This document shows, one piece after another, positions 42,103 to 50,916 of a stretch of DNA of 64,000 nucleotides. Location: contig CAJQMR010000011.1 of assembly GCA_905479495.1 (NCBI GenBank), positions 62,001-126,000 of the forward strand, given 5' to 3'. How positions within the stretch are numbered: the stretch's first letter is position 1; each line of letters begins with the position of its first letter. The notes beneath the pieces are model-generated. The model saw nothing but the letters and a program-made list of their open reading frames with translations. It ran no database searches and was not told the origin of the DNA. This stretch comes from an uncultured Anaerolineae bacterium (GTDB lineage Bacteria > Chloroflexota > Anaerolineae > Promineifilales > Promineifilaceae). Both the position numbers and the translations under genes were made by a program.

Positions 42103-43172
42103 GTTTACGACGTGTAGGTGTGTTATTGGGCAAAGAGTTTGTGCGTGGCCCGCGCAATTTCATGTTCATTTTTGCCCTGGTGGTGCCGATTGTGTTTACC
42201 CTGGTGCTCACGTTGCTGTTTGGCACCTTCTTTTCTGGCAAGCCAAAGCTGGGCGTGGCCGATGCGGGTAGTTCTCGGTTGGTGACACAGGCCAAAGAGG
42301 TAGACTCAATCATTGTGAATGAGTATGAATCGGACGAAGCGCTGCGCGAGGCGGTGCTGGCTGGCGCGGTGGATGTGGGGCTGACGCTGCCGGAGACGTT
42401 TGATACGGCCGTTCAAACTGGCGACAGCGTCGCAATAGAAGCGTACATTTGGGGCGAAAGTTTGCTGCAAGATCGCGCCATTTTGGGCACCTCCATCGCC
42501 GTTTGGATTCGTACCATTGCCGGGCAGGAAAAGCCGGTGGAAATTATCGCGACGACATTGGGGGATGAAACGGCCGTTCCCTGGCAAGATCGTCTGCTGC
42601 CTTTTGTGGTGCTCATTACCATGATGATTGGCGGCATTATGGTGCCCGCCACCTCGCTGGTAAATGAAAAGATGAAGCGCACCCTAACGGCGCTCACAAC
42701 CACGCCTACCTCGATAGGTGAAGTGTATCTGGCTAAAGGGTTGCTGGGGGTCATCATTGGTGTGGTGATGGGGGTGGTGACGTTGGCTATGAACCGCGCT
42801 TTTGGCAGCCAGCCGCTGCTGCTGGTAGTGCTGCTGACCCTGGGCGGGGCGCTGGCGTCTGCTTTTGGCATTCTGATGGGAATGCTGTTGAAGGACATTA
42901 ATTCGCTGTTTGCCACCATCAAGGGAATTGGCATCTTCCTTTACGCGCCCGCAATTGTCTACTTGTTCCCTACGCTGCCAGAATGGGTTGGGCGTATCTT
43001 CCCCACCTATTACATCATCGGTCCGATTATGGAGGTGACGCAAAAGGGGGCCAGCTTTGGTGACATCGCTCCCGATGTGGCGATTCTTATTGGTATTATT
43101 CTGCTGGTCGTAGGTATTATTGCCTTGTTGACGCGACGTGCCCGGCAGGGTGGGGCCTTGGCCACAGCTTAA
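42099..43172 (+). CDS. ABC-2 type permease
   Basis: This 357-residue protein is the second ABC-2 permease. It has an N-terminal helix (FMFIFALVVPIVFTLVLTLLF), an extracellular domain of about 140 residues and a C-terminal helical bundle with LVNEKMKRTLTALTTTPT as the coupling region. It starts inside the stop of the previous permease gene (ATGA at 42099-42102) and ends the operon. A rho-independent terminator lies at 43210-43250. Octamers at about 42407 and 42570 give D-T-A-V and E-T-A-V in the extracellular domain. The substrate is unknown; a TetR-controlled multidrug or lipid exporter is the most likely class. Confidence 0.85.
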   Translation: MSLRRVGVLLGKEFVRGPRNFMFIFALVVPIVFTLVLTLLFGTFFSGKPKLGVADAGSSRLVTQAKEVDSIIVNEYESDEALREAVLAGAVDVGLTLPETFDTAVQTGDSVAIEAYIWGESLLQDRAILGTSIAVWIRTIAGQEKPVEIIATTLGDETAVPWQDRLLPFVVLITMMIGGIMVPATSLVNEKMKRTLTALTTTPTSIGEVYLAKGLLGVIIGVVMGVVTLAMNRAFGSQPLLLVVLLTLGGALASAFGILMGMLLKDINSLFATIKGIGIFLYAPAIVYLFPTLPEWVGRIFPTYYIIGPIMEVTQKGASFGDIAPDVAILIGIILLVVGIIALLTRRARQGGALATA

Positions 43173-43209
43173 TAAACGTTCCGCTGCCCAAATTAATTGT
43201 TACAATAAA

Positions 43210-43250
43210 CCGGAAATGGTCGGAAACGGCCGTTTCCGGTTTTGTTTTTT
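43210..43250 (+). terminator. Rho-independent terminator built on ACGGCCGT
   Basis: The stem CGGAAACGGCCGTTTCCG (43221-43238) has the window's common octamer at its centre. It is followed by a T-rich tract with TTTTG and TTTTTT. An upstream CCGGAAATGG can pair alternatively with the right arm to give a stem with a better loop. It closes the exporter operon. Confidence 0.8.
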
Positions 43251-43258
43251 GCCAAATC

Positions 43259-43309
43259 GAGGAGGGAGCATTCTCAAATGCGACCGGCATCTGAGGATGC
43301 CTACTCCTC
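43259..43309. repeat. 51-bp imperfect inverted repeat
   Basis: GAGGAGGGAGCATTCTC at the left pairs imperfectly with GAGGATGCCTACTCCTC at the right, around AATGCGACCGGCAT. The following AATCTGGGTAATCTGGG-TACGGATAA (about 43320-43350) resembles the AATCTGCG repeat words at 24106 and 61939-62007. Confidence 0.55.
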
Positions 43310-43371
43310 GCAAAGAGGAAAATCTGGGTAATCTGGGAAATCTACGGATAAAGAAAAGAAGGGGCAATCAA

Positions 43372-44595
43372 ATGGCAGTTGAACGCAAATATGAACTGTA
43401 CACTCACGAGGCCAAAACAAACGCCTACGAACTTTTCGCCAAAATGCGGCAGGACGATCCCGTCCACTGCCAACCCGGCATCGACGGCGAAACGATGATC
43501 TGGTTTGTGACCAGCTACGACGAGGTGGAGCAGGTGCTGCGCGACGACAAACATTTTGTGCGCGAGGCGCGCAATGCTCTGCCACCAGAGCAGGTGTACC
43601 AGCCTTCGCCACTGGAAGCGATGATGTCTGACCATATGCTCAACAAAGATTGGGACGATCACCGCCGGTTGCGCACCCTGGTCAGCCAGGCGTTTACCCC
43701 CCGGCGCGTGCAAGCCCTGCGCCCACGCATCCAGGCCATTGCCAATGCGTTGTTGGATGATGTCGCCAGCCAGGGCCAAATGGACCTGATTGCCGACTAC
43801 TCATTTCACCTGCCGACCATCGTCATTGCCGAAATGTTGGGGATTCCGGTAGAGGATCGGGACAAGTTCAAGGTGTGGTCCAACGCAGCACTTACCCCTT
43901 CGCTGGATGACGAGAGCCTGGCGGAATTTATGCAGCTCATGCAGGCATTTATGGCTTATTTGAATAATCTGTTTGAGCAGCGACGCGAGACGCCGGGCGA
44001 CGATTTACTTTCGGCTCTCTTGCAGGCGGAGGCCGATGGCGACAGCTTTAGCCAGTCAGAATTGTTTGCCATGCTCTTTCTGCTCATTATTGCCGGGCAC
44101 GAGACAACGGTGAGCCTGATTGCCAACGCGATGGTGGCTTTGTGGCAGCACCCGGATCAGTTGGATCTGTTGAAAAAGGAACCAGGGTTGATGAAAACGG
44201 CCGTTGAAGAGTTCCTGCGCTACGATAATTCTGTGGAGCGAGCATTCAATCGCTGGGTGGCTGAGGACGTAACCTTGGGCGACCAATTCTTGCCCAAAGG
44301 GTCCCTGGTGATTCCCATTTTAGCGGCGGCTAACCATGATCCTGAAAAGTTTTCTGATCCGGAAAAGCTGGACGTGACGCGTGAGGCCAACCCGCACCTC
44401 AGCTTTGGCAAGGGGGCGCATTACTGCCTGGGCGCACCGCTGGCTCGTTTAGAAACAGAAATTGCGCTTAATACGTTGCTGGAACGGCTGCCCAATATTC
44501 AGATGAGCATCCCGTTTAGCGAGCTGCGCTGGCGGTTTAGCCCCGGCTTCCGCACGTTAGAAGCGCTGCCGGTGCAGTGGAAACTGCCTGTGTAA
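43372..44595 (+). CDS. Cytochrome P450
   Basis: This soluble 407-residue bacterial P450 has the I-helix motif AGHETT (near 241), the K-helix ExxR (EEFLRYDNSVER) and the heme-binding loop FGKGAHYCLG with Cys near 351. There is no membrane anchor, so it uses soluble redox partners, which are not encoded nearby. A frame open from 43138 is misleading; the ATG at 43372 has AAGAAGGGG upstream and gives a normal-length start (MAVERKYELYTHEAK). It lies downstream of the TetR/exporter operon but beyond its terminator, so it has its own promoter. The substrate is unknown. The last 39 bases overlap the 3' end of the convergent transporter gene. Confidence 0.92.
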   Translation: MAVERKYELYTHEAKTNAYELFAKMRQDDPVHCQPGIDGETMIWFVTSYDEVEQVLRDDKHFVREARNALPPEQVYQPSPLEAMMSDHMLNKDWDDHRRLRTLVSQAFTPRRVQALRPRIQAIANALLDDVASQGQMDLIADYSFHLPTIVIAEMLGIPVEDRDKFKVWSNAALTPSLDDESLAEFMQLMQAFMAYLNNLFEQRRETPGDDLLSALLQAEADGDSFSQSELFAMLFLLIIAGHETTVSLIANAMVALWQHPDQLDLLKKEPGLMKTAVEEFLRYDNSVERAFNRWVAEDVTLGDQFLPKGSLVIPILAAANHDPEKFSDPEKLDVTREANPHLSFGKGAHYCLGAPLARLETEIALNTLLERLPNIQMSIPFSELRWRFSPGFRTLEALPVQWKLPV

Positions 44596-46830
44596 AGGTC
44601 GTTTCTCTTGAATGGGAACCAGAAAGACCGGGCAGCTGGCCTGCCGAACAACATCATCGGCGACGCTGCCCAGCAGTAAACGCTGCCAGCCACCTCGCCC
44701 ATGCGTGGCTAGCATGATGAGATCGACGTTTTCTTGTTGGCTGAGTTGAATCACGGTGCCGGCTGGATCGCGACCCGTGTAATGTGCTTGCGCCACGACG
44801 CCTTGTTTTTGGCAAAAATCAACCATACTTTCCAGGTAATGGTTCATTTTTAACCCCAATGTTTCCTGGGCGTTGGGTTGGGGCACGGTGAGGAGCAGAA
44901 GTTGGCTGCCAAATTGTTGGGCGATGGGCAGCATGTAGGGCAAAACACGCTCGGCGTATTTGGAGCCATCGAGTGTCACCAGGATTTTTTGGAATTGGGT
45001 TAGTACGGCCGTTTCTTCCCCTCCGCGAAGCAGCAACACAGGCCGCGTCAGCTGCTGTACCAGCTGCCCAGCAACGCTGCCCAACAGCAGCCGTTGCACC
45101 CCGGAACGGCCGTGTGTAGACATGATGATCAGATCGGCGTTTTGGGCAACGGCCGTTAGTTGGATGGTAGCCGCAATGGGCCCCGATTGGCAATCGGTTT
45201 GGATGGGCTGTGCGCCATTTTGCCAGCGGGTAGCCAGATTATCCAGGTACGCTTTTTGTGACGCTTTGGTTGATGTTTCGGCGACAGAAAAGAGCGTGAT
45301 AGGCGTCTTGAATTGATTGGCAAACTGAGTAGCCACCGGCAGCGCCATCTCTGCCAGAGTCGATCCATCCAGCGGAACCAGAATGTGCCTGGGCGGGTGG
45401 ACTTCCGCAAACCCTTGCCCCATATCTGGCGTGGCTAGGGCAGAACCACCGGCAATAAGATGCCCCAAACGCTCCTCAATGGCAGTTGGTTCACCCAGGT
45501 GTTGGCGAAAATAACTAAAAATAGCGTAAAGCAGTGGCAAAAAGAGCAGATATGTCCAGGCACCTTCCAAGAATCTTTCTTCAAAAATGATTATCGTAGC
45601 CCCTGTCGTGAGGAATGAAGCGAGAATGGTGCCTAACAAAACGGCCGTTTGCTCAACAGAAAAAGTATGGCGAAGCTGACGCAGCAGCCGCTTGCTGGCG
45701 GCCCAGCCCGTCATGCTGAGTAATATAAAAACTCCAGCGGCGTAGATAGCCAGGTACGTTTCTTCATGGGTACCAAAGGCGATAAAACACACAATTGCCA
45801 GCCCAACTTCTAACCAAACCGGCTTATCGGCAACGCCAAATTGATTGCGCTTGCCCATGAATTTGGGCAGGTAGTGGCGAAAGCGCAGACCAACAAACAG
45901 ATTTTGCAGCCCTTGAGCACTGGCCGCCGAAGCGGAGAGCAGCACGGCAACACCAACCAATGTGCCAATAAACGGCAGCGGCGTTGGCAGCAATTGGTCC
46001 ATTGTTTGGGTGAAGACAGAAACCTCTGGATTAAGGGGGTCAGCCAGTTGGTAAATTATGGGACCGACGACGAGCATGGCAACGGCCGTTGTTCCCATAA
46101 TGATCAACAAACTGCCAAACGCCTTACGACTTTTTTGTGCTGGTGGCCCATCGTAGGCGGCTACCAAATTGGCAAATACCTCAATGCCCGTCATCACCGC
46201 CAAAATGCGGGCAAACCCGCCAAAGGTAAAACCAATGTAGGGCGCGGTAAACGCCTGCCAATCAATGGTGGGTAGTTGAAAGCCATACTGCCAAATTGTT
46301 GAAAAGACCATCACCCATAGCAGCAGCAAAACGGCCGCAGTCGCCGGACCAAAGGCCGCCGCTGCCACCTTGGGGCCTCGGTTCACCAGCCAGCCTGTCA
46401 GCACGCTCAGGCCAATCGCCACAAACACACGGATTTGCAAGCCTAAAAAATGTTCGTTCAAGACGGGGAATCGGTCCGCGATAAACGTGACCAGGGCGGC
46501 CATGCTCACCAAAAACGTTAACGTGTATTCAATAAAGGTAATGCCTGCATTGAGCTTCACCGCCCAACTGCCGAACTCTTCTTCGCTTAGGCCACTGCCG
46601 CCACTGCCGTCGGTTACCCAAACCATCACCAGCCGGTACATAGCCGACACCATGGCAATGGTAAGCACCACCAGCCACAAGCTGGCCCCAAAGGTAACCT
46701 CGGCTACACCCGCCACCACAATGAGCTTTAAAAATGGGCCAAAAATATAGAGTGGGGAGGTAGCTGGATCGCCGCCGCCAGCCAAAGCACCTTCAAAAGC
46801 GTTAGACAGTTTTCGGGAAACGTGGGCCAT
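44557..46830 (-). CDS. APC-type transporter fused to two UspA domains
   Basis: This protein is about 757 residues long. Residues about 20-450 form an amino acid/polyamine permease-like domain with roughly 12 helices, starting LSNAFEGALAGGGDPATSPLY. Two universal-stress-protein domains follow: HILVPLDGSTLAEMALP...STHGRSGVQRLLLGSVA (about 480-600), and ILVTLDGSKYAERVLP...ATHGRGGWQRLLLGSVA (about 610-740). Both keep the G-x2-G-x9-G nucleotide signature, so the transporter may be regulated by ATP binding. The ATG at 46830 has GAGGA upstream; the longer frame from 46854 is less likely. The C-terminal 13 codons lie on the strand opposite the end of the P450 gene. The substrate is unknown. Confidence 0.83.
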   Translation of the reverse strand: MAHVSRKLSNAFEGALAGGGDPATSPLYIFGPFLKLIVVAGVAEVTFGASLWLVVLTIAMVSAMYRLVMVWVTDGSGGSGLSEEEFGSWAVKLNAGITFIEYTLTFLVSMAALVTFIADRFPVLNEHFLGLQIRVFVAIGLSVLTGWLVNRGPKVAAAAFGPATAAVLLLLWVMVFSTIWQYGFQLPTIDWQAFTAPYIGFTFGGFARILAVMTGIEVFANLVAAYDGPPAQKSRKAFGSLLIIMGTTAVAMLVVGPIIYQLADPLNPEVSVFTQTMDQLLPTPLPFIGTLVGVAVLLSASAASAQGLQNLFVGLRFRHYLPKFMGKRNQFGVADKPVWLEVGLAIVCFIAFGTHEETYLAIYAAGVFILLSMTGWAASKRLLRQLRHTFSVEQTAVLLGTILASFLTTGATIIIFEERFLEGAWTYLLFLPLLYAIFSYFRQHLGEPTAIEERLGHLIAGGSALATPDMGQGFAEVHPPRHILVPLDGSTLAEMALPVATQFANQFKTPITLFSVAETSTKASQKAYLDNLATRWQNGAQPIQTDCQSGPIAATIQLTAVAQNADLIIMSTHGRSGVQRLLLGSVAGQLVQQLTRPVLLLRGGEETAVLTQFQKILVTLDGSKYAERVLPYMLPIAQQFGSQLLLLTVPQPNAQETLGLKMNHYLESMVDFCQKQGVVAQAHYTGRDPAGTVIQLSQQENVDLIMLATHGRGGWQRLLLGSVADDVVRQASCPVFLVPIQEKRPLHRQFPLHRQRF

Positions 46831-46870
46831 CGCAAATCCTCTAAGTACAAACAAATATGGATTGTTAGCC

Positions 46871-46923
46871 GTAGCCGCAGTTTCTTACTGCGTTCCAGAT
46901 GCGCGATAAGAAATCGCGGCTAC
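46871..46923. repeat. 53-bp inverted-repeat element (GTAGCC family, copy 2)
   Basis: Left arm GTAGCCGCAGTTTCTTA and right arm TAAGAAATCGCGGCTAC. The reverse complement of copy 1 (3775-3826) matches it closely in both arms, including the CTG after the left arm, while the centres differ. It lies between the Hpt stop (46952) and the transporter start (46830), both on the minus strand. Confidence 0.7.
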
Positions 46924-46951
46924 ATATCCGACAAAATATGTTTGTCTGTAC

Positions 46952-47497
46952 TCAGGTATAAACAGATGCTTTTAGCTCGGCAATGTAGGGCAGCGTGCGG
47001 TGTCGGTCGGCATAATCGAGACCGTAGCCCACGACCCACACATCCGGGATTTTGAAGCCAAGATAATCAATGGGGACGTCTAATTGGACTTCTTTCGGTT
47101 TTTGCACCAATGTGCAGGTGCGCAATGAGGCCGGATTTCGTCCTTCTAGCATGGTGTACAAATAGCTGAGCGTCTTGCCGCTGTCCACAATATCCTCAAC
47201 GATAATCACATTTTTCCGCTCAATTGATTCGCGCAAGTCCAGCACAATGCGCACCACGCCAGACTCCGTGGATTTACCGTAGCTGGACACCGACATGAAA
47301 TCGACCACATGCGGCACCGTAAGATGTCGTGCCAGGTCGGCCAAGAAGATAAACGCGCCACGCAGCACGCCAATCAGATAGATAGGCCCTTTGTCAGCAT
47401 AATCGAGCGAGATTTGGTGAGCCAATACCTGTACATGCGCCTGAATTGTCTCTTCTGGCACGAGAATGCGGGCTAAGTCGGGGTGCAAATTCTCCAC
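46952..47497 (-). CDS. hpt: Hypoxanthine phosphoribosyltransferase
   Basis: This 181-residue purine salvage enzyme makes IMP and GMP from hypoxanthine or guanine and PRPP. The PRPP-binding motif is VIIVEDIVDSGKT (about 97-109), and the flexible-loop region is MSVSSYGKSTES. The family's C-terminal VGYGLDYADRHRTLPYIAEL is also present. The frame is open to 47566, but GTG at 47497 is the true start: AAGGAGG sits five bases upstream and the resulting length is the family's usual one. The upstream neighbour, in the same direction, is the THUMP-domain methyltransferase gene. Confidence 0.93.
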   Translation of the reverse strand: MENLHPDLARILVPEETIQAHVQVLAHQISLDYADKGPIYLIGVLRGAFIFLADLARHLTVPHVVDFMSVSSYGKSTESGVVRIVLDLRESIERKNVIIVEDIVDSGKTLSYLYTMLEGRNPASLRTCTLVQKPKEVQLDVPIDYLGFKIPDVWVVGYGLDYADRHRTLPYIAELKASVYT

Positions 47498-47580
47498 GGT
47501 ATCCTCCTTCAAAAATGGGACGCTGATAAAAAGCTGTATGCGCAATTTGCGCCAATGCGTAATCACCTGGGCGATGCCAG

Positions 47581-48714
47581 TTACGTTGGTGGTTTACGGC
47601 CGTAATACTGGTAAAAGTTCGTCTGAATGGTGCCATTATACAACTTGCGGACGCGGTCGGGGCGAGCGCGTTTGAAGTAGTCGGGGAACTTCTCATCAGC
47701 GGTCAGTACGTAAACTGACCAACCATCTTTTTTGCGGAACATTTTGTTGAGGGCAATGTAAATGGCATTAAGGTTTTGATATTCTGCCATGCGGATGCCG
47801 TAGGGTGGATTGGTAATCACCATGCCATACTGCTGGTCGATCCACAGCTTCTTGACATCCTTCACTTCAAAGGCAATGTCCTCGGCGACGCCTGCTTTGG
47901 CGGCGTTGCTGCGGGCGATCTCGATGCTGGCGGGATCGATGTCGCTGCCTTGCAGCTGGAGGTTGCCACCGGGCAGGATGGCATTTTGCGCTTCCTGACG
48001 GGCGTCGGCCCACGCCTCAGCGGGGATGGCGGGCCAGCCTTCGGCGGCAAATTCACGGTTCAGGCCGGGCGCGATGTTGCGTCCCAGCTGTGCCGCTTCA
48101 ATCAAAATGGTGCCGGAGCCGCACATCGGGTCCAGTAGCAGGCGGTCTGGCTGCCAAAAGCTGAGCTGCACTAGCCCGGCGGCAAAAGTTTCTTTGAGGG
48201 GTGCTTCGCCTGCTTCTTGGCGGTAGCCACGCTTGTGTAGTCCCACGCCGGAGGTGTCCAGGGTGAGCAAGGCGCTGTTGCGCACCAGGGCCAGCTGAAT
48301 GGTGAACGCCGCGCCAGTTTCGGGAAACCAGTCGAGTTGGTAGGCAGATTTGAGCCGCTCCACCACTGCTTTTTTGACAATGGATTGGCAGCTGCGTGCA
48401 CTTTTTAGTGCCGATTTGTGTGTTTTGGCGTTGACGGTGAATTGACCATCCTGCGTGATCCAATCCTCCCAGGGCAGGGCGGTGGTTTGTTCAAACAAAT
48501 CGTCGAAGGTGTGGGCAGGGAACTCGGCGATTTTGAGCAGCACGCGGTCGGCGGCGCGCAGCCATAGGTTGGCTTTGGGGATGTCGGTGATGTTGGCACT
48601 GAATTCGATACGGCCGTCTGACACCACAATCTCGTCGAAGCCCAGCGCCTGGACTTCTTGCTTCACAATCATTTCTAGGCCAAATTTGGCGGTTGCGATC
48701 AGGGTTACTTTCAT
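47581..48714 (-). CDS. THUMP-domain 23S rRNA methyltransferase-like protein (RlmL/YpsC family)
   Basis: This 377-residue protein has an N-terminal ferredoxin-like/THUMP region (MKVTLIATAKFGLEMIVKQE, GRIEFSAN, LLKIAEF) and a C-terminal SAM-dependent methyltransferase. The SAM loop is DPMCGSGTILIEAA (about 195-208), and the catalytic N6-adenine/N2-guanine-type motif is NPPYG (near 300). It should methylate a guanine base in 23S rRNA, by analogy with RlmL N-terminal halves and YpsC. It is encoded between Hpt (downstream) and an IR-rich gap before the MalY-type gene. Confidence 0.87.
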   Translation of the reverse strand: MKVTLIATAKFGLEMIVKQEVQALGFDEIVVSDGRIEFSANITDIPKANLWLRAADRVLLKIAEFPAHTFDDLFEQTTALPWEDWITQDGQFTVNAKTHKSALKSARSCQSIVKKAVVERLKSAYQLDWFPETGAAFTIQLALVRNSALLTLDTSGVGLHKRGYRQEAGEAPLKETFAAGLVQLSFWQPDRLLLDPMCGSGTILIEAAQLGRNIAPGLNREFAAEGWPAIPAEAWADARQEAQNAILPGGNLQLQGSDIDPASIEIARSNAAKAGVAEDIAFEVKDVKKLWIDQQYGMVITNPPYGIRMAEYQNLNAIYIALNKMFRKKDGWSVYVLTADEKFPDYFKRARPDRVRKLYNGTIQTNFYQYYGRKPPT

Positions 48715-48722
48715 AAGTTGGT

Positions 48723-48800
48723 ATTCGGTAATCGGTGAACGGTAATCGGTTATCCGTTTACCGATTACCGTTCACGGTTTACCGATGACGGATTACCGTC
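48723..48800. repeat. Intergenic GGTAATCGG repeat with 16-bp perfect inverted arms
   Basis: GTGAACGGTAATCGGT (48735-48750) and ACCGATTACCGTTCAC (48760-48775) are perfect inverted copies, with further ATTCGGTAATCGG and ACCGATGACGGATTACC copies on either side. The last copy encodes the final residues (VIRHR) and TAA stop of the aminotransferase gene on the minus strand. The same word recurs at 50917-50955. Confidence 0.75.
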
Positions 48801-49993
48801 TTCAGGCGCTCCAGCGCTTCCGCCAGCAGCGAGCGCGGACAGGCCAGGTTAAACCGCTCAAAGCCCTCGCCTTCGGGGCCGAATATCTCACCTTCGTCCA
48901 GATAAAGGTGAGCGTCTTCAAAAATGAGTTTTTTGCGCTCTTCTGGGGTGAGTTCCAGGGCACGGCAATCGAGCCAGACCAGGTAGGTGCCTTCGGCGGG
49001 CATCAGGTGCAGCTGGGGCAGGTGTTCGGCCAAATAATCCCGCATAAAGTTGTAGTTGCCTTCAATGTAGGCCATAACGGCCGTTAACCAATCTTCCCCA
49101 AAATTATAAGCCGCTTCAGTAGCTACCACGCCAAACGTGTTTGTCCCCATCAACCCGGTGCAGGCCAGTGTTTGGGTAAACCGGGTGCGCAGATCCTCGT
49201 TGGGGATGATGATGTTAGACAGCTTCAGCCCAGCAAGATTGAATGTTTTGCTGGGGGCGGTGCAGACGATGCTGTTTTGGGCAAAGCGCTCACTGATGTT
49301 GGCAAAGCTGGTAAAAGTCACATCTTTATAAATGAGGTCGCAGTGAATCTCATCAGACACAACTAAAACGTCATTTTCCAGGCAGATTTCACCCAGGCGA
49401 GTGAGTTCTTCGCGGTTCCAGACGCGGCTGATGGGATTGTGCGGGCTGCACAGGATGAGCATCTTTACGGCCGGATCGGCGGCTTTGGCAGCCAAATCGT
49501 CAAAGTTCATCTGGTAACGGCCGTTTTGCAACACCAGTGAATTAGACACCACCTCCCGCCCGTTGTTTTCGATGGCAAAGGTAAACGGATGATATACTGG
49601 TCGCTGGATGATGATTTTGTCGCCGGGCTGGGTGTAGGTTTGGATCATCAAGTTAAGGGCGGGCACCACACCCGGGGTCATCACGATCCACTCTTTTTTA
49701 ATGGAACGGCCGTAGCGCCGAGCAAACCAGTTAATCACCGCTTCGTAATACGAATCCGTAGGCATGCAGTAGCCAAACACGCCCCGCTTGGCCCGCTCTA
49801 CCACGGCCTCGATTACCGGCGGCGGCACGCGAAAATCCATATCGGCCACCCACATCGGCAGCATCCGCTCATTGCCGTGCTTGGGATGGGCGTGGTCCCC
49901 ATGCGTCGCGTTATGATCGGCATCAAACATAAATTCCCACTTGATGCTGTTGATGCCAAATTTGTTTACTTCGGTGTCAAAATCAAAGGTCAT
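48779..49993 (-). CDS. PLP-dependent C-S lyase/aminotransferase (MalY/PatB type)
   Basis: This 404-residue fold-type I PLP enzyme resembles MalY/PatB cystathionine beta-lyases. It has MWVADMDFRVPPPVIEAV near the start, VMTPGVVPALN, SDEIHCDLIY, and the PLP lysine in APSKTFNLAGLKLSN (about 250). It likely cleaves cystathionine or cysteine to pyruvate, ammonia and a thiol, or acts as an aminotransferase; the exact substrate is open. The ATG at 49993 has AGGAGA six bases upstream and is favoured over a start 24 residues earlier. The last codons and stop are contributed by a GGTAATCGG intergenic repeat. The PlsC gene lies just upstream in the same direction. Confidence 0.86.
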   Translation of the reverse strand: MTFDFDTEVNKFGINSIKWEFMFDADHNATHGDHAHPKHGNERMLPMWVADMDFRVPPPVIEAVVERAKRGVFGYCMPTDSYYEAVINWFARRYGRSIKKEWIVMTPGVVPALNLMIQTYTQPGDKIIIQRPVYHPFTFAIENNGREVVSNSLVLQNGRYQMNFDDLAAKAADPAVKMLILCSPHNPISRVWNREELTRLGEICLENDVLVVSDEIHCDLIYKDVTFTSFANISERFAQNSIVCTAPSKTFNLAGLKLSNIIIPNEDLRTRFTQTLACTGLMGTNTFGVVATEAAYNFGEDWLTAVMAYIEGNYNFMRDYLAEHLPQLHLMPAEGTYLVWLDCRALELTPEERKKLIFEDAHLYLDEGEIFGPEGEGFERFNLACPRSLLAEALERLKTVIRHR

Positions 49994-50073
49994 CTCTTTC
50001 TCCTGCGAAATTGTTTTGAACGTCATTGCGTAATTGGGTAGTTGCCCAATTACCGATTCAGCCATACGGTCGT

Positions 50074-50814
50074 TTAAAACTCACTCTCTGCATACCAGGG
50101 ATGGTTGGCAACCGCTTCGGCTGCGGCGCGGAGGGCCGGGTCTGCTGCGTAAACGCCGTGTTCTTCTGGTGGCAGCAGGGCAGCGATGTGCTGCATAATG
50201 TCGTGCCCAATGGCATCTAGCTGTTCGCGGCGTTTTTGGCCACGGCCGTTTACGCTGTAAGGTCCAAACGGCTGGCCAATGCGAATGGTGAGCCGGGTGC
50301 GTTTGCCTTGCCACAGGGCCGAAAAAGTTTCCGTCATGCCCGTAATGCCGATAGGCAGAATGGCCGCGCCAGTTCGCGCAGCGATGTAAGCAGTGCCAGG
50401 TCGCGGCGGGCGCAGCACCTGTGCCCAGGCACCTCCTTCTGGGAAGATGCCCAAAACGCCATTTTGCTGCATCACATATTCGGCCGCTTTTAGCGCGTAG
50501 CGTGAACCGGTGCCGGGTTCTACCGGATACACTTTCCACAGGTCGGGAAGCCATTTGGCAATCGTGGGCGCCGCCGGACGATCGGTGCTGGCAAAAAACT
50601 CAAGCGGAAAGGGCAGGACGGCCAATGCAGCCACCGGGTCGGCAAAATAAAAATGGTTCCCGACAACCAACAGCGGTCCGCTGTCTGGAATGTTTTCCTG
50701 GCCGATGAGTTCAAAGTGGGTCAGGGTTTTCAGTGCTAGGCGGGCGAGCCAGCGTAAAATGCGGCGCATGGTGGGTCGGTGTGGGTAGCGGAATTCAGTG
50801 GGGATGTCAACCAT
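50074..50814 (-). CDS. plsC: 1-acyl-sn-glycerol-3-phosphate acyltransferase family protein
   Basis: This 246-residue PlsC-like acyltransferase makes phosphatidic acid or related lipids at the membrane. Motif I is NHFYFAD (H-x4-D, near residue 51), and motif III is FPEGGAW (about 124). GYLPDLWKVYPVEPGTGSRYALK-like sequence, with a basic residue in motif II, lies between them. The N-terminus (RRILRWLARLALKTLTHFEL) is an amphipathic basic helix for membrane binding. The gene precedes the MalY-type lyase, whose start is about 80 bases further on. Octamer-derived N-G-R is present near residue 190. Confidence 0.85.
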   Translation of the reverse strand: MVDIPTEFRYPHRPTMRRILRWLARLALKTLTHFELIGQENIPDSGPLLVVGNHFYFADPVAALAVLPFPLEFFASTDRPAAPTIAKWLPDLWKVYPVEPGTGSRYALKAAEYVMQQNGVLGIFPEGGAWAQVLRPPRPGTAYIAARTGAAILPIGITGMTETFSALWQGKRTRLTIRIGQPFGPYSVNGRGQKRREQLDAIGHDIMQHIAALLPPEEHGVYAADPALRAAAEAVANHPWYAESEF

Positions 50815-50916
50815 GCATGAAGTGTAGTGGATGAAGGGGTGTGGGGCAAAAAAATGGTTAATGGTGAATTGTAAATGGTTAATTTTTAATGGTAGGTGGT
50901 GGTTAGTGGCTGGTTA

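Noticed and set aside
43138..43371. N-terminal extension of the P450 frame
   Set aside because: Translates the terminator and an inverted repeat; the ATG at 43372 with a ribosome site gives the normal P450 start.
50856..50915. Possible small gene in the ATGGTTAAT-rich segment
   Set aside because: Consists of direct repeat words common to intergenic repeats; stops in all relevant frames.
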